DNA of 64,000 nt from Bradyrhizobium sp. 195. Lineage in GTDB: Bacteria; Pseudomonadota; Alphaproteobacteria; Rhizobiales; Xanthobacteraceae. Below are positions 1 to 10,249 of this stretch, piece after piece. The notes beneath the pieces are model-generated. The model did not search any database. It worked only from the letters and a program-made list of their open reading frames with translations, and had not been told where the DNA came from. How positions within the stretch are numbered: the first letter of the stretch is position 1; every line of letters starts with the position of its first letter. The DNA lies in contig NZ_CP082162.1 of NCBI RefSeq assembly GCF_023101665.1, forward strand, positions 62,001-126,000, given 5' to 3'. Both the position numbers and the translations under genes were made by a program.

Positions 1-486
1 TCTTTTGGGATGCGGGAATCGAGTTCTTGTTTCCGTCTGTGGGTAAGCCTGCAGTTCGGCCGCGACAATGATCGAGACAGGTTGTCGCAGCCTTGCTCTT
101 CTCACTCGCCATGAATGGCTTGGAAGGACTGTCTTAGCACTCAGTTTTGGGGTTCCGCGCGCATTCCGCGGCCCAGCGAGCTAAAAATTTGCGAAGAGCG
201 CGACCCAAGTTTCGTGACAAGGCGCTGAAACGGCAATTTTTGCTCGCATGAGGAAAATTAGAATCAAATTCTTCTTTAACCAACTAGCAGGCAATTGTCT
301 TCACCATCGTCTACACGCTGAGGTAGGGGGGGAAGCGTTAGTTGCAGTTTCAATTGAGTGAATCCTAGGATCTTTTTGGCGTCTCCCCCGAAAAGCCGTC
401 GTCGGTTGCGGCGACTAAGTGCGTCACATTCAAATCCATTCTTGTCGATCGTTTTTTAAGGGTCCGATGACCCGCGGAGTATTGCC
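1..486. other. 5' leader region without a gene
   Basis: No convincing coding region was found here. The last 60 bases lead into the chemotaxis receptor and include a GGAG-like ribosome binding site about 8 bases before its ATG. No promoter could be assigned with confidence. Confidence 0.4.
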
Positions 487-2595
487 ATGCCTTTCAAAGT
501 CAAACTTCGGATTCGTGGCCGGCTGATTTCGGGATTTTTTGCCGTGTGCGCGCTTATCGCGCTTTCTGTCGGGTACACAGTGTTTGCGGTCGGCGGGATT
601 TCCACGACCGTGGATCGCATGGTGAACCTGCGCACCCCCGTCGCAATCGCGAGCACGGAGCTGGTCGGCAATCTCTATTCCACACTGGCGACACTGCGTG
701 GCTATCTCCTGACCGGAAATCCGCAAGGCAAGCTCGATCGGGCCGCGATGTGGAAGGAAATGGATGCCACAATTGCTGCCTTCGATGAGAAGGCGGTACG
801 TTTTACCAACCCGGAGAACAGCCGAAAATGGGCCGAGGCCAAGGCGCTGCTCGCTGAATTCCGAGCTGCGCAAGACAAAGCCGAAGCCATCGCGTTCACT
901 TCCGAGGCATATCCGGCGACCAAGCTATTGGTGACCGAAGTCGGTCCGCGCGCCGAAACAATCTTTTCCGAGATCACCAGAATCATCAACGAGGAGGAAG
1001 GTCTGGAGGCGACGGCGGAGCGAAAGCGACTGCTGAAAGCCATGGCAGACACGCGCGGCAATTTTGCCGCAGCCACTGCTCAACTTCGCATGTACCTCCT
1101 GTCGGGCGAAAAGAAGGACAAGGAAATATTCTTCAAGCCGTGGGAACTCTTTGAAAAAGGCTATACTGCGGTGAGTGCGAAGAAGGACCTACTCACGCCA
1201 TCGCAGCTGCTCTCTTTCGAGAAGATCACGAAGGCGCGTGGCGAATTTGTCCCCCTTTACGAGAAGATGTTCGCGCTCCGGGAGTCCGCAGACTGGAATG
1301 CAGCCGTGCATATTCTCGTAACGGAAGCGGCGCCGCGCGCGATGAAAATTCTCGATCTGCTTGACGGGCCGAAAGGAGCCGATGGCACCCGCTTTGGAGG
1401 AATCAAGACGAATCAGAAGAGAATGCTTGCCGAAGAAAGCCATCAGGTGCAGACCAGTATATCCTTCCTGAAGCAGGTCCTGTGGGGCTTGCTCGCGGCA
1501 GGACTTGGCCTCGGCACCGCGATTGCGTTGCTGACCGCTCGGACGATCGCGCGCCCGATCCAGGGGATGACCGCCGCCATGGGCAGCCTCGCGGGAGGCG
1601 ATACGTCCACGGCGGTCCCCGGCATGGGCCGCGCCGACGAGGTCGGCGAGATGGCGGAAGCGGTTCAGGTCTTCAAGGACAATATGATTGAAACGGACCG
1701 GCTGCGCGCCGAACAAGCGCAATCGGAGGCTCGTGCCGCTGCCCAACGCAAGGCCGACATGCACCAACTCGCCGGCCGGTTCGAGGATGCCGTCGGAGAG
1801 GTCATCGAGACGCTATCGTCGTCTTCGACCGAGCTTGAGGCAGCGGCCAAGACCCTGAGCAGGACGGCCGAGAGCACTCAGGAGCGCTCCAGCATGGTAG
1901 TTGCGGCTTCTGAGGAAGCCTCTACCAACGTCCAATCGGTTGCTTCCGCCACCGAAGAGATGAGTTCATCAGTCACCGAAATCAGCCGCCAGGTGCAGGA
2001 CGCAGCTAGGATTGCCGGGGCGGCAGTGGATCAGGCGCAAAAAACTAACGATCGCGTCAACAAGCTGTCGCAGGCGGCAACTCGTATCGGCGACGTGGTC
2101 GAACTGATCAATACGATCGCCGGACAGACCAACCTTTTGGCCCTGAACGCAACGATCGAAGCGGCCCGGGCCGGCGAGGCCGGACGCGGCTTCGCTGTCG
2201 TTGCTTCCGAAGTCAAGGCGCTCGCGGAACAGACCGCGAAGGCGACTGGAGAGATCAGTCATCAGATCACCGATATACAGGCGGCCACCCAGGATTCCGT
2301 CGTCGCGATCAAGGAAATCAGCGGCACGATCGGTCGGATCTCGGAAATCTCTTCGGCCATTGCCGCCGCGGTAGAAGAACAGGGAATGGCTACGCAGGAA
2401 ATAGCGCGCAACGTCCAGCAGGCCTCGCAAGGTACTCACGAGGTCGCCTCCAATATCACGGAGGTGCAGCAGGGAGCCACCGAAACCGGTTCAGCCTCAA
2501 GTCAGGTGCTGGCCTCAGCGCAAATGCTCTCGAACGACAGCGCGCGGCTAAAGTCAGAGGTCGAAAAGTTCCTGGCCACTGTACGTGCAGCTTGA
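487..2595 (+). CDS. methyl-accepting chemotaxis protein
   Basis: Membrane chemoreceptor that senses a ligand in the periplasm and controls CheA kinase. Of 702 residues, a first membrane segment lies at about 12-36, followed by a mostly helical periplasmic sensor domain of about 290 residues. A second membrane segment is at about 327-350, then a HAMP linker beginning at [12 protein letters not shown], then a long methylation and signalling coiled coil. The conserved hairpin tip ([20 protein letters not shown]) is at about 543-562, which is diagnostic of the family. ATG at 487 is preceded by a GGAG-like site. A small ORF follows 7 bases after its stop and may be co-transcribed. No che genes are nearby, so it probably feeds a chemotaxis cluster elsewhere. 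The ligand cannot be read from the sequence. Confidence 0.96.
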   Translation: MPFKVKLRIRGRLISGFFAVCALIALSVGYTVFAVGGISTTVDRMVNLRTPVAIASTELVGNLYSTLATLRGYLLTGNPQGKLDRAAMWKEMDATIAAFDEKAVRFTNPENSRKWAEAKALLAEFRAAQDKAEAIAFTSEAYPATKLLVTEVGPRAETIFSEITRIINEEEGLEATAERKRLLKAMADTRGNFAAATAQLRMYLLSGEKKDKEIFFKPWELFEKGYTAVSAKKDLLTPSQLLSFEKITKARGEFVPLYEKMFALRESADWNAAVHILVTEAAPRAMKILDLLDGPKGADGTRFGGIKTNQKRMLAEESHQVQTSISFLKQVLWGLLAAGLGLGTAIALLTARTIARPIQGMTAAMGSLAGGDTSTAVPGMGRADEVGEMAEAVQVFKDNMIETDRLRAEQAQSEARAAAQRKADMHQLAGRFEDAVGEVIETLSSSSTELEAAAKTLSRTAESTQERSSMVVAASEEASTNVQSVASATEEMSSSVTEISRQVQDAARIAGAAVDQAQKTNDRVNKLSQAATRIGDVVELINTIAGQTNLLALNATIEAARAGEAGRGFAVVASEVKALAEQTAKATGEISHQITDIQAATQDSVVAIKEISGTIGRISEISSAIAAAVEEQGMATQEIARNVQQASQGTHEVASNITEVQQGATETGSASSQVLASAQMLSNDSARLKSEVEKFLATVRAA

Positions 2596-2602
2596 GGTCC
2601 GC

Positions 2603-2947
2603 ATGACAAGTACCTCAACATCAGCGGGTCACGCTGGAGTGGTCGCAGCGACAATCTGTGATGGAGCGTCCGAGCCGGCGGCTGCCAACATCATCCCGCT
2701 GCCATTTAGTCCAGAGCGATACCTGATCGTCCAGATCAGAACGGACTGCGAGTTGCTGCGACGGAATGTCAAGGTCGTTATCGAATGCCTTAGAGCTCTC
2801 ACTGGTCTGCTTGAAGATGTGGATGGCGGATCGATACGTGAGGAATTTCAACATCGGCTGTCGCGGCTGAACGAGCTGCTCGTGCTTCGGCTTGATCAGC
2901 TATCCGCCGCGGATCGCTTGCTGCAGGAGGTGCTGCCGTATGCCTGA
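2603..2947 (+). CDS. hypothetical protein downstream of the chemoreceptor
   Basis: A 114-residue protein with no recognised domain. The C-terminal two thirds is predicted helical and Leu/Arg rich (RRNVKVVIECLRALTGLLED), so a small coiled-coil or four-helix fold is likely. ATG at 2603 follows a TGAGGT ribosome binding site; a GTG at 2585 would overlap the receptor stop but has no better site. Being 7 bases behind the receptor, it is probably in the same transcript. Function unknown. Confidence 0.6.
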   Translation: MTSTSTSAGHAGVVAATICDGASEPAAANIIPLPFSPERYLIVQIRTDCELLRRNVKVVIECLRALTGLLEDVDGGSIREEFQHRLSRLNELLVLRLDQLSAADRLLQEVLPYA

Positions 2948-3164
2948 CGCGGGATGGATTGTACTGCAGCGCGTTCGTCCTTCAACACCTCGATGTAGGC
3001 GATAACATCGTGCCCCGTCGCGCGGAGCGCCGCAAGGGAGACCGCTCGGCGCCGCATACAGGAATAGTTGCGATGCGAGCGAGATTACCTGATGCCAGTA
3101 GGCCCCCGGTCAGATGTGCCCTTTTCCACCCATCGCATCCTCGATCATGGATGCCAGCGCACCT

Positions 3165-3356
3165 TTATCGCTCCGGTTGGGTGCTAGACACTGTCGTACC
3201 AATGGCGCGCTCTACCTCTCTAGCCAACACGCCCAGATGATCGGCAAGCCTCGCGAACAACTCTCGTTTTCGCAGGTCGGTGGCTAGATCGCTGATCGAT
3301 TTGCAATCGGCGGCATCGTTGCGGAGCTTCTCCAACTGCTCGTGCATGTCTCTCAT
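3165..3356 (-). CDS. small helical hypothetical protein, paralogue of the one at 63253-63486
   Basis: A 63-residue, highly charged helical protein. A strong ribosome binding site (CCGGAGG) lies 8-13 bases before the ATG at 3356. It resembles the product at 63253-63486: both carry LxKLRxDAAD followed by RxLFxRLADxL. Before IS66 inserted at 3399 it sat 31 bases downstream of the small gene now split at 3388-6096, so the two probably formed an operon. The IS now separates it from its original promoter. Function unknown. Confidence 0.6.
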   Translation of the reverse strand: MRDMHEQLEKLRNDAADCKSISDLATDLRKRELFARLADHLGVLAREVERAIGTTVSSTQPER

Positions 3357-3390
3357 CAGATTGCCTCCGGCAGCATCCTCTGTTCATTCA

Positions 3391-3398
3391 GTTGAATT
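3391..3398. repeat. IS66 copy 1 left target-site duplication
   Basis: GTTGAATT, repeated exactly at 5909-5916. Eight bases is the duplication length expected of IS66 elements. Confidence 0.93.
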
Positions 3399-3456
3399 GT
3401 ACGCATCCGGTGAAGGCCCCTAGCTAGGCCGCTTTCTGGGGGAAGGCTGATCGCGC

Positions 3457-5041
3457 TTAGGCAGCGTGAGCTATGCTTTGAGGCTGCCAATTCCAAGGCA
3501 GCAGTTCGTCAATGCGCTTGGCAGGATGATCCGGCAGGCGCGCCAGCACGTCGGCGAGCCAAGCCTGTGGATCGATGTCATTGAGCTTGGCGGTGGCGAT
3601 GAGGCTGTAGATGGCAGCCGCACGCCGGCCGCGCTCGTCGGACCCGGCGAAGGTCCAATTTTTTCGCCCCACGGCGACCGCCCGTAGCTCACGCTCGGCA
3701 GCATTGTTCGACATGCAAAGCCGTCCGTCATGAAGGAAGCGGCTAAATGCATCCCAGCGGCTGAGGCAATAATTGATCGCTTTGGTCGTGTCGTTGTTCC
3801 TGGAGAGCTTGGCGCGCTGCTCGCGTAACCACGCCTCCAGCTCGGCGATCAGGGAGCGGCTACGCTCCTGGCGCACACGCAAACGCTCCTGCGCAGTAAG
3901 ACCGTTGATCTCGCGCTCGATGGCGAACAGGACATCGATGCGCTTGACTGCCTCGGTCGCGATCGGCGCCTTGCTGAGCCGCGCGAGATCAAAGAACTTG
4001 CGCCTGCCGTGCGCCCAGCACGCAGCCTCGATAATGGGGCCGCCCTTACGATTGGCCTCGTAGAGCCTGCCAAAGCCGGCGTAGGCGTCGGCCTGCATCA
4101 GTCCGGCATAGCCCGCCAGATGCTGCTCCGGATGCGCGCCGCCACGGTCGGGCGAGTAGAAGAACGCGGCCGCCGGCGGATCTGGGCCAGCAAACGGACG
4201 GTCGTCGCGGACGTAGGTCCAGAGCCGGCCGGTCCGGGTCTTGCCCTTGGCCAGGACTGGCACCGTGGTGTCATCGGCGTGGATGGGCTGCGAAGACGTG
4301 GTTCCGGATCACATCGACCAAAGGCATCAGGGTTGCCGCGGAGGCACCTACCCAGTCCGCGAGCGTCGATACGTCGAGATTAATGCCTTCACGCTGGTAG
4401 ACGTCGCTCTGACGATGAAGCGGCAGGTGCAGGCCGTACTTGGCGAACAGGACATGGGCCAGCAGCTTGGGCCCTGCACGCCCGCGCGCAATCGAATGCG
4501 AGGGAGCCGGCGGCTGAGTGATCGCTTCGCAGGCCCGGCAGACGAGCTTCTCGCGCACGTGCTGGATCACCTTCCATTGGCGCGGAACGAGCTCCAGCGT
4601 CTCGGTCACGTCCTCGCCAATCTTGCGCAATCGGCTGTCGCCGCAGCATGGGCAGATGGCAGGCACCGGATAAACAATACGCTCCCGCGGCAAATGCTCC
4701 GGCAGCGGCCGGCGGGCTGGCTTGCGACGCTCGAACGATGGCACCGCAATCTTCTCGGCTGCCATCTGCGCTGCGGTCTCAGCTTGCGCCGCGTTCTCCT
4801 CCAGGTCAGCCAGCTGCAGCTCGAGCTGGTCCAGCAATGCGCCGCGCTCGGAGGACTGTCCGAACTGCTCGTGCCGCAGCTTCTTGATCGTGAGCTTGAG
4901 CTTCTCGATCAGCAAGCTCCCCGCCTGGGCCTCGGCTTCCGCGGCCAACCGGGCCGCTCGCTCGGCGCGCAGCATCGCCTGCAGCGTGGTCACATCGTCG
5001 GGAATAGAATCATCCGTGCCCATCGCCGACCAGAGAATCAC
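3457..5041 (-). pseudogene. tnpC: IS66 TnpC transposase, frameshifted
   Basis: The IS66 DDE transposase is read as two ORFs (4271-5041 and 3457-4263). A five-base deletion at about 4270, relative to the other copy, shifts the frame just before ADDTTVPVLAKGKTRTGRLW. The N-terminal half has the coiled-coil and zinc-binding region (CPCCGDSRLRKIG, then CRAC); the C-terminal half has the catalytic core and the IS66 C-terminal domain. The start here (MGTDDSIPDD) is one in-frame ATG that the other copy lacks. No functional full-length transposase is expected. Confidence 0.93.
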
Positions 5042-5096
5042 AAGACGCGGTCTCTGTCCGAACCGCCGATCCCGCTACCGATTCAAATCCCAGCGA

Positions 5097-5444
5097 TCAG
5101 CCGGCCGCCTGCGGTCGCCAGGTGTGTTGCGGCATCCGCCAGTCGATGCCCTCAAGCAGGTAGCCAAGCTGGGCTGGTGTGATCGTCACTACGCCATCAG
5201 CCGACGACGGCCACAGGAAGTGGCCCCGCTCCAGCCGCTTGGCGTAGAGCGACATGCCGAGCCCATCGTGCCACAGGATCTTGATCAGCTTGCCGCTTTT
5301 GCCACGGAACACATAGAGGTCGCCACCGTGCGGGTCTCGCTTGAAGGCTTCCTGCACCAGCAAGCCCAGCGAGTTCATGCCGCGACGCATATCGGTGTGG
5401 CCGGTCGCAATCCACACCCGCACGCCCGACGCAATGGGGATCAC
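5097..5444 (-). CDS. tnpB: IS66 accessory protein TnpB
   Basis: A 115-residue IS66 Orf2/TnpB protein, the usual length for the family. Recognisable segments are DMRRGMNSLGLLVQ, LYVFRGKSGKLIKIL and WHDGLGMSLYAKRLERG. A GTG at 5444 is the likely start, giving VIPIASGVRVW. TnpB is needed for transposition of IS66 elements, but its biochemical role is unclear. The ORF is intact and matches the copy at 58187-58534, although the element's other two genes are broken. Confidence 0.9.
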   Translation of the reverse strand: MIPIASGVRVWIATGHTDMRRGMNSLGLLVQEAFKRDPHGGDLYVFRGKSGKLIKILWHDGLGMSLYAKRLERGHFLWPSSADGVVTITPAQLGYLLEGIDWRMPQHTWRPQAAG

Positions 5445-5871
5445 CGTAGGCGCCCATCTGCCAGCGCCGCCACGGCGGCCTTCAGCGTCGCCGCGTCGAC
5501 CGGACCCGTGATCCGCATCCGAGCTCCGGTCGCAAACTCGATCTCGATCGCTCCGCCGCTGCTGGCCGGCGCGACTGGACAAGGCGTCGGCCCTGACTCC
5601 GCGACCACCATCGCCGGTACGAAGCCAGGTTGATCGGCGGCGTCCTTCGGCTCCGGCCGAACGAGCGTCGCCATCGCAACAGTAATGAGCGCGAAACGCC
5701 ATACCGCCGCGCCGTTGCCGCGACTTGGCGCGGCGCCTGTAAGCTCTCCAGGACGATCTTGAGCTTCTCGTCCTCGGACCAGCGCCGTCGCCGGCCCGTG
5801 TCCACCACCTCAAGCCGTTCGACTTGGGCACTGCGCCTATCACTGTCCATAAGGACAGTTCTCAACAACAC
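5441..5871 (-). pseudogene. tnpA: IS66 TnpA, frameshifted
   Basis: IS66 Orf1 with an N-terminal helix-turn-helix ([14 protein letters not shown], then [17 protein letters not shown]). A single A is missing at about 5650 compared with the other copy (one A fewer in the CCGA run), so the protein leaves frame after WRRSF. The second half lies in the frame 5441-5674. Copy 2 encodes the intact 143-residue version. Confidence 0.9.
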
Positions 5872-5908
5872 GCCTCATTCGGCAAGGCGGCCTTCACCGG
5901 ACGGATAC

Positions 5909-5916
5909 GTTGAATT
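5909..5916. repeat. IS66 copy 1 right target-site duplication
   Basis: GTTGAATT, identical to 3391-3398. Confidence 0.93.
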
Positions 5917-6096
5917 GATGGAGGTATACTTGAGCTCCCGCCGATCCATTTCCGAACGGAGCAACTCAGCATAGTTACGAAGATTGTCACCAACAACGCG
6001 GGAGCGGCCGCCATTCGCGCGATCAGCCAACACTTGCCGCCGCACACTTTCCCAGAGAGACAATAAGGTCTGATCTTTCGAGCTTGAAAAGTTCAT

Positions 6097-6772
6097 CCGC
6101 AGGCCCTCAGTATTTGGCCGCTCGGATCGTACCGCGTACCTCGTGAGCCGGATTGTTCGGTTGCCGACATAGCCGTGGTGAGGCTAAACGCTCGTTGCAC
6201 ATTGGCCACACCGTCTGCAGGTTGCAGGTCAAACGGGAGATGACGCGGAAGATGACAATGATTCCGTTTTGGCGCGGAAACGGAATACGGACGGTAAAAT
6301 TCACGCTGCTTCTGCCACTATACAGGGTACTGAAAGGAGAGCATCATGCGCCAATAAGCTGCGGCTTACAGCTTCGTCCTGCGTCGCTCTGGACTTTCCA
6401 AAACAATCTCGATTCCGGTCTGGATGCCGCCCGCTCGATCGAGCACAAGGAGATGCTCGTCAAGGGTAGCTATGATCCGTTGTGTCTGGACGTTGCTCGC
6501 GTTCGCAGCAGCCGATACTAATCCTTGGAGATCCTTTCGCGTTCTACCTCGCCCATCACGTCCAAAGGCAATGTGCAGGGAAAGTTTCTCAGGAGCGGAT
6601 GTAACCGAGGTCGAAAAATCTGTTTGCCACTCAGGTCCAGCACTTCCAGCACCGAGACCGAATCTTGCTCGCGTTACAGGAGTGGGCTGCCTAGTTTGGC
6701 GACCTCTCTCATTCATTTAATGTGCGCATCTGGCCCGTTTGCGAAGTAGCGACCTGCATCGGGGATGTCTGC
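6097..6772. other. intergenic, no confident gene
   Basis: No recognised gene. A 116-codon minus-strand ORF at 6366-6716 has coding-like codon choice in its second half (ATLDEHLLVLDRAGG) but no family match by eye and may be a remnant. Confidence 0.3.
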
Positions 6773-6970
6773 TCAGTGAGGTAGGGGGACTCCTTTGCTC
6801 ACGTTGAGTTGTTCTTCGCGTTCTGACCCGCACGAGCACGGGTAGAGTACGAGCAAATCTCGCCCAGCTATAATTTCGCCGGCGAACGCTTTGCGAGCTT
6901 CATCCACCAAAACCTGGTCGGGCACAGCACTCCGGCAAGCCAAGATTGGCCGGTTCTCGGTTGTGTGCAT
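6773..6970 (-). CDS. hypothetical small protein
   Basis: A 65-residue ORF beginning MHTTENRPILACRSAVPD, with an AAGGAC ribosome binding site before the ATG at 6970. The middle part (DEARKAFAGEIIAGRDLLVL) looks like real coding sequence. The last 15 codons run through a divergent copy of the dispersed repeat described at 12641-12753, so the native C-terminus may have been replaced. Function unknown. Confidence 0.4.
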   Translation of the reverse strand: MHTTENRPILACRSAVPDQVLVDEARKAFAGEIIAGRDLLVLYPCSCGSEREEQLNVSKGVPLPH

Positions 6971-7060
6971 CCGCTTAGTCCTTAGGTGAAAAGCCGGAGG
7001 CCTTGACGATCGGCCTAGGCTGAAGGCCGGCCGAACTGCCTTGCGGGTACTGCCAATCAA

Positions 7061-7710
7061 ACCACGGGCTGCGGGTCAGGGTGCAGACCCCGAACAACCG
7101 GAGGTTCGGCGAACCGGTCCGGGGCTCAATTCGACATCGACGCGGCGGGAGCATCGGAAGCCATGCGGGTCTGCCGCCTGTACGCCGAAAGGGAGGAGAT
7201 CACGTCCCAGCTGTCTTGGGCCGCGCTGGTCGCCATCTGCGCCTCTACGGTGTCGGCCAAAGCGCGCCAAAACCTAGACCATCGTATCGTGGCGGCAAAA
7301 CGCGTGGCTCTGCGGCAGATCAAGGAAGCGGAACGGTCGCTAAGTGCTCAGGCTGGCTCCGGCATCGGGCAGGACTCCTGGCGCCGCAGAGTGAAGCAAA
7401 CTCACTCCCTTGAAACGATTGGCTGGACAGGCCGCCCAACTTCGCGCTGGCAAGCGCGAGCACCTACTGCGGAAGGCTTGGGTCGCATCGAAGCGAGTGG
7501 CTGCCTTCCCTCCGGCCTGCAACCACTGAATTAGGCGGCGGATTCACAGGGCGGTTCCAGCGTCGACGAAGTGCGTAGAGGAACCCACGGAACCACTCGC
7601 CGCGCAGGACGTTAGGGAGGGTTCGGGCCACGGGGGGCTTTGCCCAATGTCCCTTTTTGAACAGGCTGGCTGGTACTGGGCCGTCCTCCTCTCCCACCGA
7701 GAGCACCTTT
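7061..7710. other. intergenic before the HWE kinase
   Basis: No confident gene. A plus-strand ORF at 7163-7534 encodes a helical stretch (WAALVAICASTVSAKARQNL) without recognised family. The kinase promoter presumably lies here, but no clear -35/-10 pair was identified. Confidence 0.3.
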
Positions 7711-9891
7711 ATGTCGAATGTCGAAGACTTTCCGCTCGCTGCTCGTCGCCCGACGGAGTTCGAAGCGTTGGTCGCGGCTGGACACGCCGCCCTCGATGCC
7801 ATTCCTGGGGCGGTGTACCTCTGTGACGCCGAAGGATGGCTCGTTGCTTACAACAGCGAGGCCGTGGAATTGTGGGGACGAATACCAGACGCTTCCACGA
7901 AAGAGCGCTTCTGTGGTTCGCATCAGCTGTATCTGCTGGATGGAACGCCGCTCGCCCATAGCGACTGCCCGGTGGCCACAGCGGTACTTCTCGGGACGCC
8001 TACGCGCAATGCCGAAGTCATCATGGCACGGCCGGATGGGTCCCGCTTTACGGCCTTGGTGAACATCCGTGCGTTGCGCGACTACTCCGGCCGCATTCAA
8101 GGCGCTATCAATTGTTTCCAGGACATCACGGGACGCAAGCAGATCGAGGAGGAAGCTCGTCGGACGACACAGGATCTGGAGGACTTCTTCGACAACGGCG
8201 CCGTCGGCCTGCATATTGTCAGCAGCGCGGGCATTATCCTCCGCGCCAACAAAGCTGAACTTGATATTCTCGGGTACAGGCCTGAGGAGTACATCGGCCG
8301 TCACGTTGCGGAGTTTCATGCCGACGCTCGGGTCATCGGCGATATCATTCAGCGGCTTTCGTGCGGCGAGCCACTCGACCGCTATCCTGCCCGGCTGCGA
8401 GCGCGTGATGGCTCCGTGAAGCATGTGCTGATTACGTCCAACAGCCGCTTTGTGAAAGATAAGTTCGTCAATACGCGCTGTTTCACCATCGACGTGACGA
8501 AATTGCATGCTGCCGAAGAGGCAAGGAAAGCCAGTGAAGCCCGACTGGCGGCAACCTATGAGGCCGCCAGCGTCGGCCTCTCCGAGGTCGACGAGAGCGG
8601 GCGATTCTTGCGGGTGAACGATTCTCTCTGCCGCATCACCGGACGCTCACGCGACGAACTGCTCGGAATGACTTTCTTCGACTACACCGATCCCGACGAC
8701 CGGACAGAGGATGCCGAGTTGTATGCGCAGCAGGTGCGCGGCGACATCGCGAACTACACCACGCGCAAGCGCGCATTAAGGCCGGACGGGGCCGTACGAC
8801 ATCTCGATATTTTCAGTTCGTCGGTGCGGGATTCGGAAGGTCGCTTCCTTTACGGCGTGCGTGTCGCCCAGGATGTCACCGCCACTAAACAGCTGGAGGA
8901 TCGCTTGCGCGGAGGGGAGCAGCGCATGCGCGATCTCCTCGAGGCGCTGCCCGCAGCCATCTATACGACCGACGCAGAGGGCCGAATCAATTTCTTCAAT
9001 CGGGCCGCGATCGAGATGGCCGGGAGAACGCCGCAGCCCGGCGACGAGTGGTGCGTAACCTGGAAACTCTATTGGCCTGATGGCTCACCGCTGCCGCACA
9101 ACGAATGCCCAATGGCCGTCGCGCTGCGCGAAAACCGACCGGTTCGTGGTGCCGAAGCGGTGGCCGAGCGCCCGGATGGCGGGCGCGTGCCGTTCATTCC
9201 CTATCCGACGCCGCTGCGCGACGCGGCCGGAAACCTGGTCGGCGCTATCAACATGCTGGTCGACATCAGCGAGCGCAAGCGGGCTGAGAACGCCCAAAAG
9301 GTGCTCATCGACGAGCTAAACCATCGGGTGAAAAACACCTTGGCCACGGTGCAGTCCCTCGCGAGCCAGACTGCTCGTCATGCCGCAGACCTTGACGAGT
9401 TTCTGCCGACGTTTACGGGACGACTCCTTGCGCTCGCCCGTGCGCATGACCTGCTCACCAAGCGAAACTGGCAGGATGCTCCGTTCGAAAAGCTGGTGCA
9501 CGACATCGTCGCCGCTGTTTCGGGCGGAGGGATGGTGACAGCGGGGCCACACGTCGATCTGGACGCGCGCACGGCGCTAAGCATCACCATGGTCCTCAAT
9601 GAGCTTCTGACCAATGCCGCGAAATATGGCGCACTCTCAGTGCCAGAGGGATCGGTGTCGCTCACCTGGCGGTTCGGCGCCGGTGAGCGGCCGCAAAGCG
9701 TGCTGGAATGCGAATGGCGCGAACGTGGGGGACCACCGGTCACGCCGCCCAAGCGGCGCGGATTCGGCACCCGATTGATGGAGCGTTGCGTAGAGCATGA
9801 TCTTGCCGGGGAGTTCGATCTGGTGTTCGAGCCGGAGGGGACCCGCTGCCGCATGGTGTTTCCCATCAAGGTTCCGGCGTCCAATGGCTGA
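7711..9891 (+). CDS. multi-PAS HWE-family sensor histidine kinase
   Basis: Soluble sensor kinase of 726 residues with no membrane segment. About four PAS domains come first (roughly 25-140, 160-270, 280-395 and 410-525), several ending in the typical QDITGRKQ / QDVTATKQL / VDISERKRAE linkers. The HWE dimerisation and phosphoacceptor helix follows (DELNHRVKNTLATVQSLA, His at about 537). The ATP-binding N box is LNELLTNAAKYG at about 627, and a WRERGGP segment supplies the Trp and Glu that name the family. ATG at 7711 is chosen over an upstream TTG at 7657. Its stop overlaps the start of the response regulator gene. The signal is unknown; many rhizobial HWE kinases sense light, redox state or general stress. 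Confidence 0.93.
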   Translation: MSNVEDFPLAARRPTEFEALVAAGHAALDAIPGAVYLCDAEGWLVAYNSEAVELWGRIPDASTKERFCGSHQLYLLDGTPLAHSDCPVATAVLLGTPTRNAEVIMARPDGSRFTALVNIRALRDYSGRIQGAINCFQDITGRKQIEEEARRTTQDLEDFFDNGAVGLHIVSSAGIILRANKAELDILGYRPEEYIGRHVAEFHADARVIGDIIQRLSCGEPLDRYPARLRARDGSVKHVLITSNSRFVKDKFVNTRCFTIDVTKLHAAEEARKASEARLAATYEAASVGLSEVDESGRFLRVNDSLCRITGRSRDELLGMTFFDYTDPDDRTEDAELYAQQVRGDIANYTTRKRALRPDGAVRHLDIFSSSVRDSEGRFLYGVRVAQDVTATKQLEDRLRGGEQRMRDLLEALPAAIYTTDAEGRINFFNRAAIEMAGRTPQPGDEWCVTWKLYWPDGSPLPHNECPMAVALRENRPVRGAEAVAERPDGGRVPFIPYPTPLRDAAGNLVGAINMLVDISERKRAENAQKVLIDELNHRVKNTLATVQSLASQTARHAADLDEFLPTFTGRLLALARAHDLLTKRNWQDAPFEKLVHDIVAAVSGGGMVTAGPHVDLDARTALSITMVLNELLTNAAKYGALSVPEGSVSLTWRFGAGERPQSVLECEWRERGGPPVTPPKRRGFGTRLMERCVEHDLAGEFDLVFEPEGTRCRMVFPIKVPASNG

Positions 9892-10249
9892 GGTGTCTGG
9901 CGCCAGGGTTCTCCTCGTCGAGGATGAAGGGCTGGTCGCCCTCATGCTCGAAGACATGCTCGAAGAATTGGGATTGAAGGTGGTGGCCTCGGCTGCCCAA
10001 GTGAAAAAAGCCTGCGAGCTCGCGACCACGGAATCGTTCGATTTGGCGCTGCTTGATGTGAACCTTGCGGGCGACTTTGTTTTTCCGGTGGCTCGGATCT
10101 TACGCGACCGGAGGATTCCCTTCCTCTTCAGCACGGGCTATGGCGGACCTCCGCTTGAGGAGGAGTTCAGAAATGCGCCCACGATTGCGAAGCCGTTCTC
10201 CGTAGATCAATTGAGCGAGAAATTGCGGACGCTTTTTCCCAGTCTCTAG
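9884..10249 (+). CDS. single-domain response regulator paired with the HWE kinase
   Basis: A 121-residue CheY-like receiver with no output domain. The acidic pocket is Glu13/Asp14 (LVEDEG), the phosphoacceptor is Asp58 (LALLDVNLAG), the switch residue is Ser83 or Thr84 and the conserved lysine is Lys103 (IAKPFS). ATG at 9884 overlaps the kinase stop by eight bases (ATGGCTGA), which implies translational coupling and a dedicated partnership. Stand-alone receivers next to HWE kinases often act as phosphate sinks or relay to another regulator; the target is not visible here. Confidence 0.93.
   Translation: MAEVSGARVLLVEDEGLVALMLEDMLEELGLKVVASAAQVKKACELATTESFDLALLDVNLAGDFVFPVARILRDRRIPFLFSTGYGGPPLEEEFRNAPTIAKPFSVDQLSEKLRTLFPSL

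Larger units (their letters stand above)
3399..5908 (-). mobile_element. IS66-family insertion sequence, copy 1 (degenerate)
   Basis: A 2,510-base element bounded by imperfect 20-base terminal inverted repeats (3399-3418 and 5889-5908; 17 of 20 bases match, inner part CCGGTGAAGGCC) and a perfect 8-base target duplication. It contains the three usual IS66 genes on the minus strand in the order tnpA, tnpB, tnpC. It is nearly identical to the 2,517-base copy at 56483-58999 and differs by three indels that I could find: five bases missing in tnpC, one in tnpA and one near the tnpC start. The first two break reading frames, so this copy probably cannot move unless complemented by the other. Confidence 0.95.
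3388..6096 (-). pseudogene. 64-codon small gene split by IS66 near its 3' end
   Basis: The 5' part runs from ATG at 6096 down to 5909 and encodes a charged helical protein starting MNFSSSKDQTLLSLWESV. IS66 copy 1 sits inside the last codons. Removing the element and one copy of the 8-base duplication restores the frame: the C-terminus becomes INSTE followed by TGA at 3388-3390, giving 64 residues. In the present sequence the ORF instead reads into the IS end and stops at 5875, gaining a foreign tail of about ten residues. The product may still work because only two native residues are lost. Function unknown. Confidence 0.7.

Noticed and set aside
4241..5182. Long plus-strand ORFs over both IS66 elements (also 4722-5633 and 57093-58253)
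   Set aside because: They are antisense shadows of the tnpA-tnpB-tnpC genes, with Arg/Pro-rich products and no family features.
6153..6521. 122-codon plus-strand ORF
   Set aside because: Overlaps a minus-strand ORF of similar quality; neither has a family match, so neither was called.
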